From: Streptomyces alboflavus
GTDB lineage: Bacteria > Actinomycetota > Actinomycetes > Streptomycetales > Streptomycetaceae
Direction: 5' to 3'
Assembly: GCF_000716675.1 (NCBI RefSeq)
Contig: NZ_JNXT01000032.1
Coordinates: forward strand, 1-64,000
Length of the DNA: 64,000 bases
Shown: piece by piece, positions 34,193 through 43,464 of the stretch
How the letters are laid out: each line of letters starts with the position of its first letter
Position numbering within the stretch: position 1 is the first letter of the stretch
The notes under the pieces: generated by a model
Told to the model about the DNA's origin: nothing
What the model saw: only the letters and a program-made list of their open reading frames with translations
Database searches by the model: none
Translations under genes and position numbers: made by a program

Positions 34193-34885
34193 GTGATCCG
34201 GGTAGTGGTGGTGGACGACGAGGCGCTGGTCCGCTCGGGCTTCGAGCTGATCCTCAGCGCGGCGGACGACATCGACGTCGTCGCCACCGCGACCGGCGCT
34301 CAGGCCGTCGGGACCATCGTCCGGGTACGGCCCGACGTCGTGCTCCTCGACATCCGCATGCCCGACACCGACGGCCTGACCGTGCTGCGGGAGCTACGCG
34401 CCCTCGACGCCCCGCCCGTCGTGGCCATGCTCACCACCTTCGACTCCGACGAGTACATCCTGACCGCGCTGCGCTCCGGCGCCGCCGGGTTCATCCTCAA
34501 GGACACCGCACCCGAACAACTCGCCCACCTGGTCCGCACGCTGGACGCCGGGGGAGTGGTCCTCTCACCCAAGGCCTCATCCGCGATCGTCGACGGCGCG
34601 CACGGTGCCGTCGAGGACGATCCGCAGGTGCGACGCGTGGGACTGCTGACCGACCGCGAGCGCACGGTCCTCAGGCTCATCGCCGAAGGCCTGTCGAACG
34701 CCGACATCGCCGCCCGTCTGCACCTGAGCCCCGGCACCGTCAAGGACCACGCCAGCTCGATCCTCGGCAAGCTGCGGGTGTCGGGCCGCGTACAAGCGGC
34801 ACTCCTCGCCCAACGCGCCGGCCTGCTCACGGCCAAGGGCACCGAACGACACCACCCCTCCCACGACACGGGCCCACGACCATGA
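34193..34885 (+). CDS. NarL/LuxR-type response regulator
   Basis: 230 residues from GTG 34193. Receiver domain (about 1-120) with phospho-acceptor Asp53 in LLDIRMP and the conserved Lys in ILKDTAP. A LuxR-type HTH follows (about 155-215) with LTDRERTVLRLIAEGLSNADIA. It overlaps the following histidine kinase gene by four bases (ATGA), so the pair is co-translated. The signal and regulon are unknown; the divergent membrane protein is a possible target. Confidence 0.93.
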   Translation: MIRVVVVDDEALVRSGFELILSAADDIDVVATATGAQAVGTIVRVRPDVVLLDIRMPDTDGLTVLRELRALDAPPVVAMLTTFDSDEYILTALRSGAAGFILKDTAPEQLAHLVRTLDAGGVVLSPKASSAIVDGAHGAVEDDPQVRRVGLLTDRERTVLRLIAEGLSNADIAARLHLSPGTVKDHASSILGKLRVSGRVQAALLAQRAGLLTAKGTERHHPSHDTGPRP

Positions 34886-36060
34886 ACCAGCCGCACCGGC
34901 GGATGCCGTCCCGCGCCGAGGACGCCCGCCGACTCGCCGCGACCTGGGCAACCCCCGTGATCGTGCTGCTCGCGGCGGCCGACCTGTGGTGGAACGCCGA
35001 GGACGTCAAGACGTACGAGGTCGCCTGGGCCGCAGCGGCCTGCGCGGCGCTGGCGCTGCGCCGCCGCTTCCCGCTGACGGTGTTTCTCATCGGAGTGCCC
35101 GCCACCTTGTTCACCCCGCTCATGGTGGTGCCGTTCGCGAGCCTGTACGCCCTGGCGGCGGCGTCCCGCAACCGTCAGCTCCTCGCCGTGTGCGCACTGG
35201 TCTCGGCGGCCGCCGATGCCGCGCCCTGGCCACTGGGCGACTACGCCCACGACGGCGCGACCCGCACCCTCGTCGACTTCGCCTACCTCATCGCCACCGC
35301 CGCCGCCCCCGTCTTCCTCGGCCAGCTCGTCCAGGCCCGCCAGGACGCGGCGGAGCGCCTGCTCGAGGTGGAGGAGGCCCGGGACCACGAGCGGCAGCTC
35401 CACGCCCAGAACCTGCTGGCCCGCGAGCGCGCCCAACTCGCCCGGGAGATGCACGACGTGGTGTCCCACCAGGTGAGCCTGATCGCCGTCCAGGCCGGTG
35501 CCCTGCAGGTCAGCACCACCGAGCCCAGGGCGAAAGCCGCGGCCCACACCATCCGGGAGCTGAGCGTGACCACCCTGGACGAACTGCGGCACATGGTGAC
35601 GCTCCTGCGCATGTCCGGCGGCGACGCCTCCGAGCTCGCACCCCAGCCCACCCTGGCCGACCTGCACCGGCTCGTGGACGGCAGCGGCATACACAGCACC
35701 CTCACCGGCGAACTGCCGGCCGACCTGCCCGCTCCCGTGCAACGCACCCTGTACCGCACGGTGCAGGAAGCACTCACCAACGCCCGCAAACACGCCCCCG
35801 GCTCCCGCGTCACCGTCCACCTGTGGCACGACCCGGACCGCATCGGCGTCACCGTCACCAACACGCCGCCCTCCCGGCCCGCCACCCCCCTGCCCGGCGC
35901 CCACCTCGGACTCATCGGGCTGCGCGAACGCGCCGACCTCCTGCACGGACACGTCGACTCCGGCCCCACCACCGAGGGCGGATTCACCGTCCGCCTCACC
36001 CTCCCGTACGCCCCGGAAGCACAGCCCTCCGGCCGGCGCCCGTCGCACCCGCGCGACTGA
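34882..36060 (+). CDS. Sensor histidine kinase (HisKA_3, NarX/DesK-like)
   Basis: 392 residues. Four to five membrane helices lie in residues 20-150, with no large external domain. A short coiled coil leads to the HisKA_3 dimerisation domain, where the phospho-acceptor His sits in REMHDVVSHQVSL. The HATPase_c domain has the N-box NARKHAPGS and the G-boxes GLIGLRERA and EGGFTV. The cognate regulator is the upstream overlapping gene. A small membrane-embedded sensor of this type usually detects membrane or cell-wall stress; that is inference. Confidence 0.92.
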   Translation: MNQPHRRMPSRAEDARRLAATWATPVIVLLAAADLWWNAEDVKTYEVAWAAAACAALALRRRFPLTVFLIGVPATLFTPLMVVPFASLYALAAASRNRQLLAVCALVSAAADAAPWPLGDYAHDGATRTLVDFAYLIATAAAPVFLGQLVQARQDAAERLLEVEEARDHERQLHAQNLLARERAQLAREMHDVVSHQVSLIAVQAGALQVSTTEPRAKAAAHTIRELSVTTLDELRHMVTLLRMSGGDASELAPQPTLADLHRLVDGSGIHSTLTGELPADLPAPVQRTLYRTVQEALTNARKHAPGSRVTVHLWHDPDRIGVTVTNTPPSRPATPLPGAHLGLIGLRERADLLHGHVDSGPTTEGGFTVRLTLPYAPEAQPSGRRPSHPRD

Positions 36061-36287
36061 GCCCCTTGACCCTGGCGTGTCCGTGGCCCCGCCGGACCGC
36101 CCGGGCGACACGGAGCGCGGTGCGCCCTCAGCAGCCGGGCGGGATCTGGTCCTGCGGCCCCTCAGCCACCTCCGCCGCGCCGCAGATGCTCACGGGGCTG
36201 GAGGCCGCGGCGGCGAACCCGCAGGCTCAGGGCCCTCTCCGACACGGCCTCGACCAGCAGTCCGCCGTGGACATTGCCCACGCGGAG

Positions 36288-37253
36288 TCAGTGCGGGAAC
36301 GTCCTCGGCGGACGCTGACGGGGCAGCGTCGTGCGGAACTCCTCGATCACCGAACTCACCTGCCGCATCAGCGCGGTCCGCTCCAGCAGGCCGAGGTAGA
36401 GATTGCGGCGGGCAAGACCGGGCAGGTCCACACAGAAGTACAGTGCCATCAGCGGGTTGACGAACAGGTGGCTGTCCTTGGTCCTGTCCGTGAACCGGAC
36501 GTCGCCGAAGTCACCACGCACGGCGGCGGCCACGGATCCGTTCACGATGCTCGGACGGCTCGCGGTGTGGCGCTCGGCGTGCGCCACCGCGTCGAGATAG
36601 AGCGCACCCTCCCGCCCCGCCCCGAGCAGCGAGAACGCGCCCAGATAGGAGCCGTCCCGGTCCAGGGCGGCCAGGTTCTCCAGCACGAGCGAGTGGTTCA
36701 CGCCGTGATAGGCGTCCACCCCGAAGCCGAGGCAGGCCACGAGGCGGTGCGGGACCTCGTCGAGTCCGCTCACGGCGGCCAGGCTCGCCATGTCCTCCTC
36801 CGGGGTACCGAGCCCGTGCTCGTCGCCGCGCATCAGGATGTCGGTACCGCCGTCCACCAGCACGACCGCGTCGACACCACCGAGATGCGCGATCAGCGTC
36901 CGGTAGGCGGCCCGCAGCGGACCGACCCCGATGCTCGGGAACGCGTACACGGTCGGCGGCAGATCCTGCGTCACAAGCCACTGGGCGAGCGTCCGTTCAG
37001 GAAAGTAGTCGCCGCGCTGGGGGGTCTCGGGCCCGACGGCTGCGACGTCCTCGCCCACCCACACATCGGGGCCCAGGCCGTACAGGTCGGCGAAGGACAG
37101 GTTGGCGAGGTGCACCTCCTTGCCCGCCGCCCGCAGCGCGAACGCGAGCGGCAGCCCGGCGTACACATCGAAGCCGCCGCCCGCACCGGCGATGAGCACC
37201 CGTCGCGTCTCGCGCAGCCGGGTGAAGAACGCGGGCTCCCCCAGAGAGATCAC
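36288..37253 (-). CDS. DUF1152 family protein
   Basis: 321 residues from a GTG. The N-terminal VLIAGAGGGFDVYAGLPLAFAL and the central VDAVVLVDGGTDILMRGDE are the two hallmark blocks of DUF1152, a family with a Rossmann-like fold and unknown function that is common in actinomycetes and archaea. No signal peptide. Divergent from the PPOX-type gene with 83 bp between starts. Confidence 0.85.
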   Translation of the reverse strand: MISLGEPAFFTRLRETRRVLIAGAGGGFDVYAGLPLAFALRAAGKEVHLANLSFADLYGLGPDVWVGEDVAAVGPETPQRGDYFPERTLAQWLVTQDLPPTVYAFPSIGVGPLRAAYRTLIAHLGGVDAVVLVDGGTDILMRGDEHGLGTPEEDMASLAAVSGLDEVPHRLVACLGFGVDAYHGVNHSLVLENLAALDRDGSYLGAFSLLGAGREGALYLDAVAHAERHTASRPSIVNGSVAAAVRGDFGDVRFTDRTKDSHLFVNPLMALYFCVDLPGLARRNLYLGLLERTALMRQVSSVIEEFRTTLPRQRPPRTFPH

Positions 37254-37336
37254 CGCGTGACGCTAGCAGGAGGGCGAGCCGGCCGACTCCACGGTCCCCC
37301 TCGAACGGTCAAGATCACTGCTAGTAGCCTCCCCGG

Positions 37337-37789
37337 ATGACCGCAACAACCGCGACATTCGACGAAGCTGTCCGCGCCCGGCTTCAGGCCCCCAACATCT
37401 GGTACGTCGGCACCGTGTTCGCCGACGGAGCACCGCAGGTCAGCCCGATGTGGGTGGACCTGGAGGGGGAGGGGGAGCTGACGTTCAACACCTCGGTGGG
37501 GCGGGTGAAGGAGGAGAACCTGCGCCGCGACCCCCGTGTCTATCTCTCGCACGCGGACGCCACCGACCCCTTCGACCGAGTGCAGATCAGCGGCGTGGTG
37601 TCCCGCTTCGTCGAGGGCGAGGAAGCGCACGACCACATGGACCGGCTGGCCCGCAAGTACCTGGGCGGCGACTTCGAATGGATCATGCCGGGGGAGCAGC
37701 GAGTCGCGGTGATCGTGCGCCCGGTCAAGGTGCGGCACATCGTCGGGGTGGAGCGGTTCCGGCCCGGAGGCCCCACCCCCGCTGCCTGA
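37337..37789 (+). CDS. PPOX-class (pyridoxamine-phosphate-oxidase fold) F420/flavin-dependent enzyme
   Basis: 150 residues. Split β-barrel signature: a substrate strand GTVFADGAPQVSPMWVDLEG, then a VKEENLRRDPRVYLSHAD segment and the terminal VRHIVGVERF. The subgroup with this pattern (TIGR03618-like) usually binds deazaflavin F420 in actinomycetes and reduces small unsaturated substrates. The reaction is not assignable here. Convergent with the S33 peptidase gene. Confidence 0.88.
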   Translation: MTATTATFDEAVRARLQAPNIWYVGTVFADGAPQVSPMWVDLEGEGELTFNTSVGRVKEENLRRDPRVYLSHADATDPFDRVQISGVVSRFVEGEEAHDHMDRLARKYLGGDFEWIMPGEQRVAVIVRPVKVRHIVGVERFRPGGPTPAA

Positions 37790-37811
37790 GGGGATCGGGG
37801 AAGACGCCGGT

Positions 37812-39503
37812 TCAGCAGGTGGCGTCGGGGCGGATCTTCTTCAGCCCGATGAGGTAGGCGTCGACCTTCGACTCCACACAGGAGTTGCTGCGGCCGTACG
37901 CGGTGTGCCCCAGGCCCTCGTAGGTCAGCAGCATCCCGCCGGGGAACTGCTCGGCCAGGCTCATGGCTTCCTCGTACGGCGTGGCCGCGTCGCCCGTGGT
38001 GCCCACGACCAGGACCGGCGGGACGCCCTTCGCGTCGACCCGGTGCGGCTGCCGCTCGCCCGACGGCAGGTACGTGCAGGCGAGTTCGATGGTGACGCCC
38101 GAAGTGCCGTACACACCGGCGGCCTTGTCGGCGGGCGCGAGGGCGTCCCAGTACGCATGCGGGTCGCGGGCGTGCGGGGTGTCGAGGCAGTTGACGGCGA
38201 GCAGCGCGGCCTCCCCGTTGTCGGCGGGCGGCTCGTCGCCGGCGGCACCGGAGGTGTCGGAACCGTCAGAAGCCCCGGGATCCTCGGCCGGCTCCTCGGA
38301 GTCGTCGGTTCCGGGAGCCGGTTCCTCACCGGCGGCCAGCGCGGCCAGCTTCGTCCCGTCCCCGTCGCCCGCCTCGCGCAACGCCCGGGAGAGGCCCTTC
38401 CACTGCTGCTCCGGCGTGTACATCGCCATGGTGATCGCGGTGAGCACCATCGAGGCGTCGAGCCCGTACTCGTCCCCGTCGACCGGCAGCGGCTCGCGCC
38501 GCGTCGTCTCGTACAGCCCGTCGACCAGCGTGCGTATCCCTTCGGGTGTGTCGGCGGGGCAGTCGTCTCCGGCGACGTCGGCGCAGTACTCGGCGTAGTC
38601 GTCGACGGCCCGCTCGAAGCCCCTGGCCTGGCTGATGACGCGGTCCGACCATTTCAGCGACGGGTCGATGGCCCCGTCCAGGACCATCGCGCGCACGCGC
38701 TTCGGGAACTGCTCGGCGTACGACGTGCCCAGGCTCGTGCCGTACGACCAGCCGGTGTACGTCAGCTTCTCCTCGCCGAGCGCGGCGCGCAGTACGTCCA
38801 TGTCGCGGGCCGCGTCCTCGGTTCCGACGTGCGGCAGGATGGCACCGCTGGCCTTCTTGCACGCGGCGGCCTCCTCCCGCGCCCCCGCGAGGGTGTCGGC
38901 ACGCTCGGCGGCGGTCCGCGGATACAGCGGCGCCACGGCGCCCGCTTCCTGCGCCTCCCCCTCGTCCGCTCCACCTGCCTCCTTGCCCTTGGTGGTGCAG
39001 GTCAGGGCGGGCTTGCTGCCGGCGACGCCGCGCGGGTCGAAGGAGACGATGTCGAAGCGCTCGCGCATCTTCCTGCTGAAGTCGTCGGCCGCGCCGTCCT
39101 GGAGGAACTGCACGCCGGACTCACCGGGACCGCCCGGGTTGAACACCAGCGACCCGATGCGCTTGGCCGAACGCGCGGTGAGCGCCCGCGTCACCGGCAG
39201 GACGAACGTCTTGCCGTTGCCGGGGTGCGCGTAGTCCATGGGGACGGTCAGGTCGGCGCACTCGTACGCGTCACCGTCGCCGCAGGAGGTCCACTTCAGC
39301 TTCTGGCCGTAGAACGCCTTCAGCTCGGGACGGGTCGCGGGGTCCGCGGAGGCGCCCGAGGCCTTCGGCCGGTCGGCGGCCGCTCCCGCCGAGCAGGACG
39401 CGAGCGTGACGGAGCCGAGGACGGCGAGGGCGATGACGACGGTGTGGCGGCGGCGTATGGCGCGGTTCAACGCGGTGCTCCCATGGCGATCGGGTCGGGT
39501 CAC
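37812..39503 (-). CDS. Secreted S33-family tripeptidyl aminopeptidase lipoprotein
   Basis: 563 residues from a GTG. The lipobox LASC (Cys37) predicts a lipid anchor. α/β-Hydrolase fold: oxyanion region FNPGGPGESG, nucleophile in GWSYGTSLG, acid in VVGTTGDAATP and His in EGLGHTAYG near the C-terminus, as in the Streptomyces Tap/SlpD/SlpE mycelial proteases. An acidic low-complexity insertion (about 400-440, Glu/Asp/Gly/Ser) sits between lid and fold. Four or more cysteines. It follows an OmpR-type two-component pair by 60 bp and may be part of that operon, suggesting control of extracellular peptide processing. Confidence 0.9.
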   Translation of the reverse strand: MTRPDRHGSTALNRAIRRRHTVVIALAVLGSVTLASCSAGAAADRPKASGASADPATRPELKAFYGQKLKWTSCGDGDAYECADLTVPMDYAHPGNGKTFVLPVTRALTARSAKRIGSLVFNPGGPGESGVQFLQDGAADDFSRKMRERFDIVSFDPRGVAGSKPALTCTTKGKEAGGADEGEAQEAGAVAPLYPRTAAERADTLAGAREEAAACKKASGAILPHVGTEDAARDMDVLRAALGEEKLTYTGWSYGTSLGTSYAEQFPKRVRAMVLDGAIDPSLKWSDRVISQARGFERAVDDYAEYCADVAGDDCPADTPEGIRTLVDGLYETTRREPLPVDGDEYGLDASMVLTAITMAMYTPEQQWKGLSRALREAGDGDGTKLAALAAGEEPAPGTDDSEEPAEDPGASDGSDTSGAAGDEPPADNGEAALLAVNCLDTPHARDPHAYWDALAPADKAAGVYGTSGVTIELACTYLPSGERQPHRVDAKGVPPVLVVGTTGDAATPYEEAMSLAEQFPGGMLLTYEGLGHTAYGRSNSCVESKVDAYLIGLKKIRPDATC

Positions 39504-39563
39504 GGAAGCATCGCTGGACGATGATGAGGTTTTGATGAGGCCCGGAGCCCGCCGGGAGGGCGG

Positions 39564-40916
39564 TCAGCCCCCAGTGGGCAGACGCAGCACGAAGCGGGCC
39601 CCGCCGCCCGCACCGCCCGCACCGCCCTCCCTGGGTTCCCCGCTCTCGGCGGTGAGGCTGCCGCCGTGCGCGTGGGCGACCCAGGAGGCGATGGACAGGC
39701 CGAGCCCCGTCGACCCCGACCCGCTGCGGAACCGCTCGAACAGGGCCCCCGCCACCTCGGGCGGCAGCCCGGGGCCCGCGTCGTCGACCGTCACGGCGCC
39801 GTCCTTCGTGACGGTGACGCGTACGTCGGCGGGCTCTCCGGGCGCGTGGCCGTGGGCGAGCGCGTTGCCCAGCAGATTGCCCACGGCTCGGCGCACGAGG
39901 CCCGGGTCGGCGACCACGACGGTCTCCTCGACCCGCACCTCCACCCGGTGGCCCTCGGTCTCGGTGTCCTCGACGACCGCCTCCACCAGCTGGTCGAGAC
40001 GCAGCGGCTGGCGCGTGATCGCCGCCGTTCCGGACATGAGCCGGGCCCGGGTGAGCAGCCCGTCGACGAGGGAGCCCATGCCCTCCGCGAGCCGCAGTGT
40101 GCGCCGCAGCACCTCGGCGCGGTCCGCCTCACCGCGCAGCCCCGTTTCGGAGAGCGTCCGCAGGGAGGCGGCGGGGGTACGCAGGTCGTGCGCGACGTCG
40201 GCGAGGAACGCCTCCTGCTGCCCGAGCACCGTCAGCGCGGGCCGGATCGCGCGCCCGGACAGGACGTGCCCGACGCCGGCGGACAGCAGCACGAGCACGG
40301 CGCAGCCGCCCGTCACCATCCAGGCCAGCCTGCGGTGGTCGGCCCGCTGACCGGAGGCGTCGGCCATGGTGACGAGGGCGCCCTGCGCGTGCTCGCCCGC
40401 GGCGGCGTCCGGTGGATAGAACGGCATGGCGAACACCCGCACCGGTTCCCCCTTCGTCGTGCGCCGGTCGAAGGCGCGGGCGTCCCCGGCCCGCACCGCG
40501 GCCTTCGCCGCGTCCTGGACGACACCGGAGGTCACGGTCAGACACGGCTTGCGCGGCGCCACGGCGACGCGCAGACCCTCCTCCTTGTCACCACTGCCTC
40601 GGGGCCCCGTCAGGAGCACGGACAGAGGCGGGCAGGAGGTGCCCATGGTGTCGACGAGCACGCTGGTGACCAGCCGCCCTTCGCTGTCGGTCTCCAGCAG
40701 GCCGATCGCCCAGCTGATGTCGCCGTTCATGGACTGGTCCAGCTGCTCGCGCCACCGGGTGCCGTCGCTGTGCACCGCGAGGACGGCCATCGTGATGAGC
40801 CCCACGGCGCTGGTGAGGGCGAACAGCACGGTGATGCGGCGGCGAAGGCGAAGGACGCGCCCGGTGGGGGTGAGGGTCCGTGACCGGCGACGGAGGAGTC
40901 CGGAGCGGCCTTTCAC
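39564..40916 (-). CDS. Sensor histidine kinase (EnvZ/HisKA type)
   Basis: 450 residues from a GTG overlapping the regulator's stop as GTGA. Two membrane helices flank an extracellular sensor of about 135 residues containing two cysteines. A HAMP-like segment leads to HisKA with His in FLADVAHDLRTPAASL and HATPase_c with NLLGNALAHG, DDAGPGLP and GSTGLGLSI. The C-terminus ends in a glycine-rich stretch. The signal is unknown; the downstream secreted peptidase is a plausible output. Confidence 0.92.
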   Translation of the reverse strand: MKGRSGLLRRRSRTLTPTGRVLRLRRRITVLFALTSAVGLITMAVLAVHSDGTRWREQLDQSMNGDISWAIGLLETDSEGRLVTSVLVDTMGTSCPPLSVLLTGPRGSGDKEEGLRVAVAPRKPCLTVTSGVVQDAAKAAVRAGDARAFDRRTTKGEPVRVFAMPFYPPDAAAGEHAQGALVTMADASGQRADHRRLAWMVTGGCAVLVLLSAGVGHVLSGRAIRPALTVLGQQEAFLADVAHDLRTPAASLRTLSETGLRGEADRAEVLRRTLRLAEGMGSLVDGLLTRARLMSGTAAITRQPLRLDQLVEAVVEDTETEGHRVEVRVEETVVVADPGLVRRAVGNLLGNALAHGHAPGEPADVRVTVTKDGAVTVDDAGPGLPPEVAGALFERFRSGSGSTGLGLSIASWVAHAHGGSLTAESGEPREGGAGGAGGGARFVLRLPTGG

Positions 40917-41587
40917 CGCGATCCGCCGTCGGCGGCGAGCCGGTAGCCGACGCCGCGTACGGTGTGGATCAGCGGCGGGTCCCCGAGCTTGCGGCGGAGC
41001 TGGGAGATGAGCACGTCGAGGACGTTGGACTGGGGCTCGGCCATCTCGTCCCAGCAGCTCTCGATCAGTTCGGCCCGGGAGACGGCCTGGTCGCCGCGGG
41101 CCGCGAGGACCTCCAGGACCGCGAACTCCCGGCCGGTGAGGGTGAGCAGGACACCGTCCCGGCGCACCTGCCGCCGGGCCGTGTCGATCTCCACATCCCC
41201 GACCCGGTGCACGGGCGGGCGCACGACGGCGGCGCGCCGGCACAGGCTGCGCACCCGGGCGACCAGTTCCGGCACGGCGAACGGCTTGACCAGATAGTCG
41301 TCCCCACCGCTGGCGAAGCCCTCGACCCGGTCCTCGACGGTGTCACGCGCGGTGAGGAACAGCACCGGAACGGTACGGCCCTCGCCACGCAGCTTGTCCA
41401 CGTAGGCGGCCGCGTCACCGGCAGGCAGCGTCCGGTCGAAGACGGCGCAGTCGTACGCGGTGACGAACAGCGCCTCATCGGCCTGAGGAAGATCCGCGGC
41501 CTCGTCGACCGCGAGCCCGGCGGCACGCAGCGCGGCGGCCACCCCGAAACGGAGATTCTCGTCGTCCTCGACCAGCAGCACTCGCAC
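40913..41587 (-). CDS. OmpR/PhoB-type response regulator
   Basis: 224 residues from a GTG. Receiver domain with acidic pocket (EDD at 7-9), phospho-acceptor Asp51 in CAVFDRTLP and Lys in YLVKPFAVPEL. A winged-helix DNA-binding domain follows (about 130-222) with SNVLDVLISQLRRKLG and HTVRGVGYRL. First gene of a regulator-kinase-peptidase operon. Confidence 0.93.
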   Translation of the reverse strand: MRVLLVEDDENLRFGVAAALRAAGLAVDEAADLPQADEALFVTAYDCAVFDRTLPAGDAAAYVDKLRGEGRTVPVLFLTARDTVEDRVEGFASGGDDYLVKPFAVPELVARVRSLCRRAAVVRPPVHRVGDVEIDTARRQVRRDGVLLTLTGREFAVLEVLAARGDQAVSRAELIESCWDEMAEPQSNVLDVLISQLRRKLGDPPLIHTVRGVGYRLAADGGSR

Positions 41588-41647
41588 GCGGTCACCCTAG
41601 CTTGATCCACATCCGCTTCCCCTGAACAGCCCGCACTGGACAGATAG

Positions 41648-41679
41648 TTGACGTGTCATATAGAAAGATGACGCGTCAA
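41648..41679. promoter_or_regulatory. Tandem MarR-type operator upstream of the isochorismatase gene
   Basis: TTGACGTGTCAT (41648-41659) and ATGACGCGTCAA (41668-41679) form an imperfect inverted repeat. Each half is itself a TGAC(G)(T/C)GTCA palindrome, and the centres are 20 bp (two helical turns) apart. The second box recurs upstream of the MarR gene. Confidence 0.7.
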
Positions 41680-41723
41680 CCAAATTGGTTCGGGCGCGTC
41701 CCGCACTCCTTAAGGAGATCTCC

Positions 41724-42389
41724 ATGAGCACGTCGCCGAAGGCCGGCCTCGAGGCCCTGCTGACCCCCGAGGAGAGCGTCCTGGTACTGATCGACCACCA
41801 GCCGTACCAGTTCGCCAACCTGCACAGCCACGAGCCGATGATGGTCACCAACAACGTCGTGGGCCTGGCCAAGGCGGCCAAGGGCTACGGCGTCCCGACG
41901 ATCCTGACCACGGTCGTGGAAGACCGCGGGGGCCTGCTGATCCAGCCGTTGCAGGACGTCTTCCCGGACCAGAAGCCGATCAACAGGACCTTGATCAACA
42001 CCTGGGAGGACCAGGTCGTGGTGGACGCCGTGAAGGCCACCGGACGCAAGAAGCTGATCATCGCCGGCCTGTGGACGGAGATCTGCGTGGCCATGCCCGC
42101 CATCCAGGCGGCGGGCGAGGGCTTCGATGTCCACGTCGTCACCGACGCCTCCGGAGGTGTGTCGGCCGAGGCGCACGACATGGCGGTGCGGCGCATGATC
42201 CAGGCCGGGGTCGTGCCGATCACCTGGCTGGCCGTGATGAGCGAGTGGCAGCGTGACTGGGCGAGGACGGACCGCATCGCACCGGAGGACCAGATGGCGG
42301 CCCTGGAGCACACGGGTGCCACCGGGATAGCGACGGTCTGGGAGCAGCAGCTCCTGAACACCCCGGTCGCCGAGACGGCCGGGGCGTAA
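41724..42389 (+). CDS. Isochorismatase-family cysteine hydrolase (YcaC-like)
   Basis: 221 residues with AAGGAG before the ATG at 41724. Catalytic elements: Asp24 in VLIDHQPYQF and the nucleophile Cys121 in GLWTEICVAMPA, preceded by a cis-peptide-type IIAG turn. The protein resembles YcaC and related amide hydrolases rather than true isochorismatases. The substrate is unknown. It is regulated with the MarR gene through shared boxes, and a GC-rich hairpin follows. Confidence 0.9.
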   Translation: MSTSPKAGLEALLTPEESVLVLIDHQPYQFANLHSHEPMMVTNNVVGLAKAAKGYGVPTILTTVVEDRGGLLIQPLQDVFPDQKPINRTLINTWEDQVVVDAVKATGRKKLIIAGLWTEICVAMPAIQAAGEGFDVHVVTDASGGVSAEAHDMAVRRMIQAGVVPITWLAVMSEWQRDWARTDRIAPEDQMAALEHTGATGIATVWEQQLLNTPVAETAGA

Positions 42390-42402
42390 CGGCGGGGGCG
42401 GC

Positions 42403-42430
42403 GGGGCGGTCCCGGGGTCGGGGCCGCCCC
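42403..42430 (+). terminator. Hairpin terminator after the isochorismatase-family gene
   Basis: 11-bp stem GGGGCGGTCCC / GGGGCCGCCCC (one G-U pair) with a 6-base loop, followed by TT. Confidence 0.65.
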
Positions 42431-42550
42431 TTGCCCTGGTCATCACGCGGCCGCCCAACCACACCAAACGGCCCGGCTGTTCAGTCCGTCGGAGATGAAG
42501 ACGTCGCCCCGTCGCGCTGCGACGCCGGCACCCACACGCAGCCGGTCCGA

Positions 42551-42560
42551 TGACGCGTCA
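42551..42560. promoter_or_regulatory. MarR autoregulatory box
   Basis: Perfect palindrome TGACGCGTCA followed by ACCA, identical to the right-hand box at 41669-41678. It stands 24 bases upstream of the MarR GTG; a TACACT -10-like element (42571-42576) ends seven bases before that codon, so the message may be leaderless. Confidence 0.65.
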
Positions 42561-42583
42561 ACCAGTTCACTACACTCGACCGC

Positions 42584-43048
42584 GTGACTGACGGGGTGAA
42601 CTGGCTGACGGCGGAGGAACAGCACGCGTGGAGGAGTTTCGTCCGCGTGCATGAGCGGCTGATGGGCCGCCTGTCACATCTGCTGCAGACGGAATCCCAC
42701 TTGGCGGCCGCGGACTACGCGGTCCTGGTCAACCTGACGGATGTGCCGGAGGGCCGTCAGCGGTATCAGGACCTCGCGCGGGCACTGGAGTGGGAGAAGA
42801 GCCGGATGTCCCACCACATCGCGCGAATGATCAAGCGGGGACTGGTGGTGCGGGAGGACTGCGAGGAGGACGGGCGGGGCGCCTTCGCCGTGATCACGGA
42901 AGCGGGGCGCGAAGCCATCGCGGCGGCGGCCCCCCTGCACGTACAGGCCGTCCGATCCCTCTTCCTGGACCATCTCACCGCGGCGGAGCTCCGAACCCTG
43001 GCGGAGATCTCGGTCCGCGTGGTGGAGAAGCTGGACGACGACGCCTGA
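42584..43048 (+). CDS. MarR-family transcriptional regulator
   Basis: 154 residues from a GTG. Winged helix-turn-helix (about 35-120) with RYQDLARALEWEKSRMSHHIARMIKRGLV and the wing region REDCEEDGRGAFAVIT. MarR proteins usually repress themselves and a nearby enzyme until a phenolic or other small ligand binds. Here the isochorismatase-family gene and marR share the TGACGCGTCA box. The ligand is unknown. A 7-bp hairpin (43061-43076) follows. Confidence 0.9.
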   Translation: MTDGVNWLTAEEQHAWRSFVRVHERLMGRLSHLLQTESHLAAADYAVLVNLTDVPEGRQRYQDLARALEWEKSRMSHHIARMIKRGLVVREDCEEDGRGAFAVITEAGREAIAAAAPLHVQAVRSLFLDHLTAAELRTLAEISVRVVEKLDDDA

Positions 43049-43464
43049 ACGGTGAGCGCCGACAGCCCCGGCTGTCCACGCTGCACCGCTGGCCACGGAG
43101 AGCCCACTCGGCCGGGCGCCACCCTGTCGGCCGGCCGGTGACGACCAGACACCTGATCCAGCCCCCCCCGCGACGCAAGGCCATGGGCACGGCGACGACA
43201 ACTGACACGACGTGACCAGCGGTTCCGCTCCAGAGCCTCGACGCGGGCGGCCTTCTTGGCTATGACTTCCCGCCGTCGCGTCAACTCGACCGGGCCGGAC
43301 GGCCCGGCGAAGCGTTGGCCACTTCGTCCCGGGCGCGCACGGCGCACACGCCGCCCTGGTTCACCACCGAGCGCCCCACCACAGAATCGCACTGCCCCGC
43401 CGCCAGGCGCTCCTTCCCTGAAACGCTCGGTTCCACACGAGGCGAGAGGGACGGTAGGTACGGC
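43049..43464. other. Gap before the NACHT gene
   Basis: 416 bases. The left end holds a small GACAGCC/GGCTGTC hairpin (43061-43076). Short frames exist on both strands but none shows coding bias, a ribosome site or a recognisable domain. The right end must carry the promoter of the NACHT gene, but I see no clear consensus. Confidence 0.4.
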
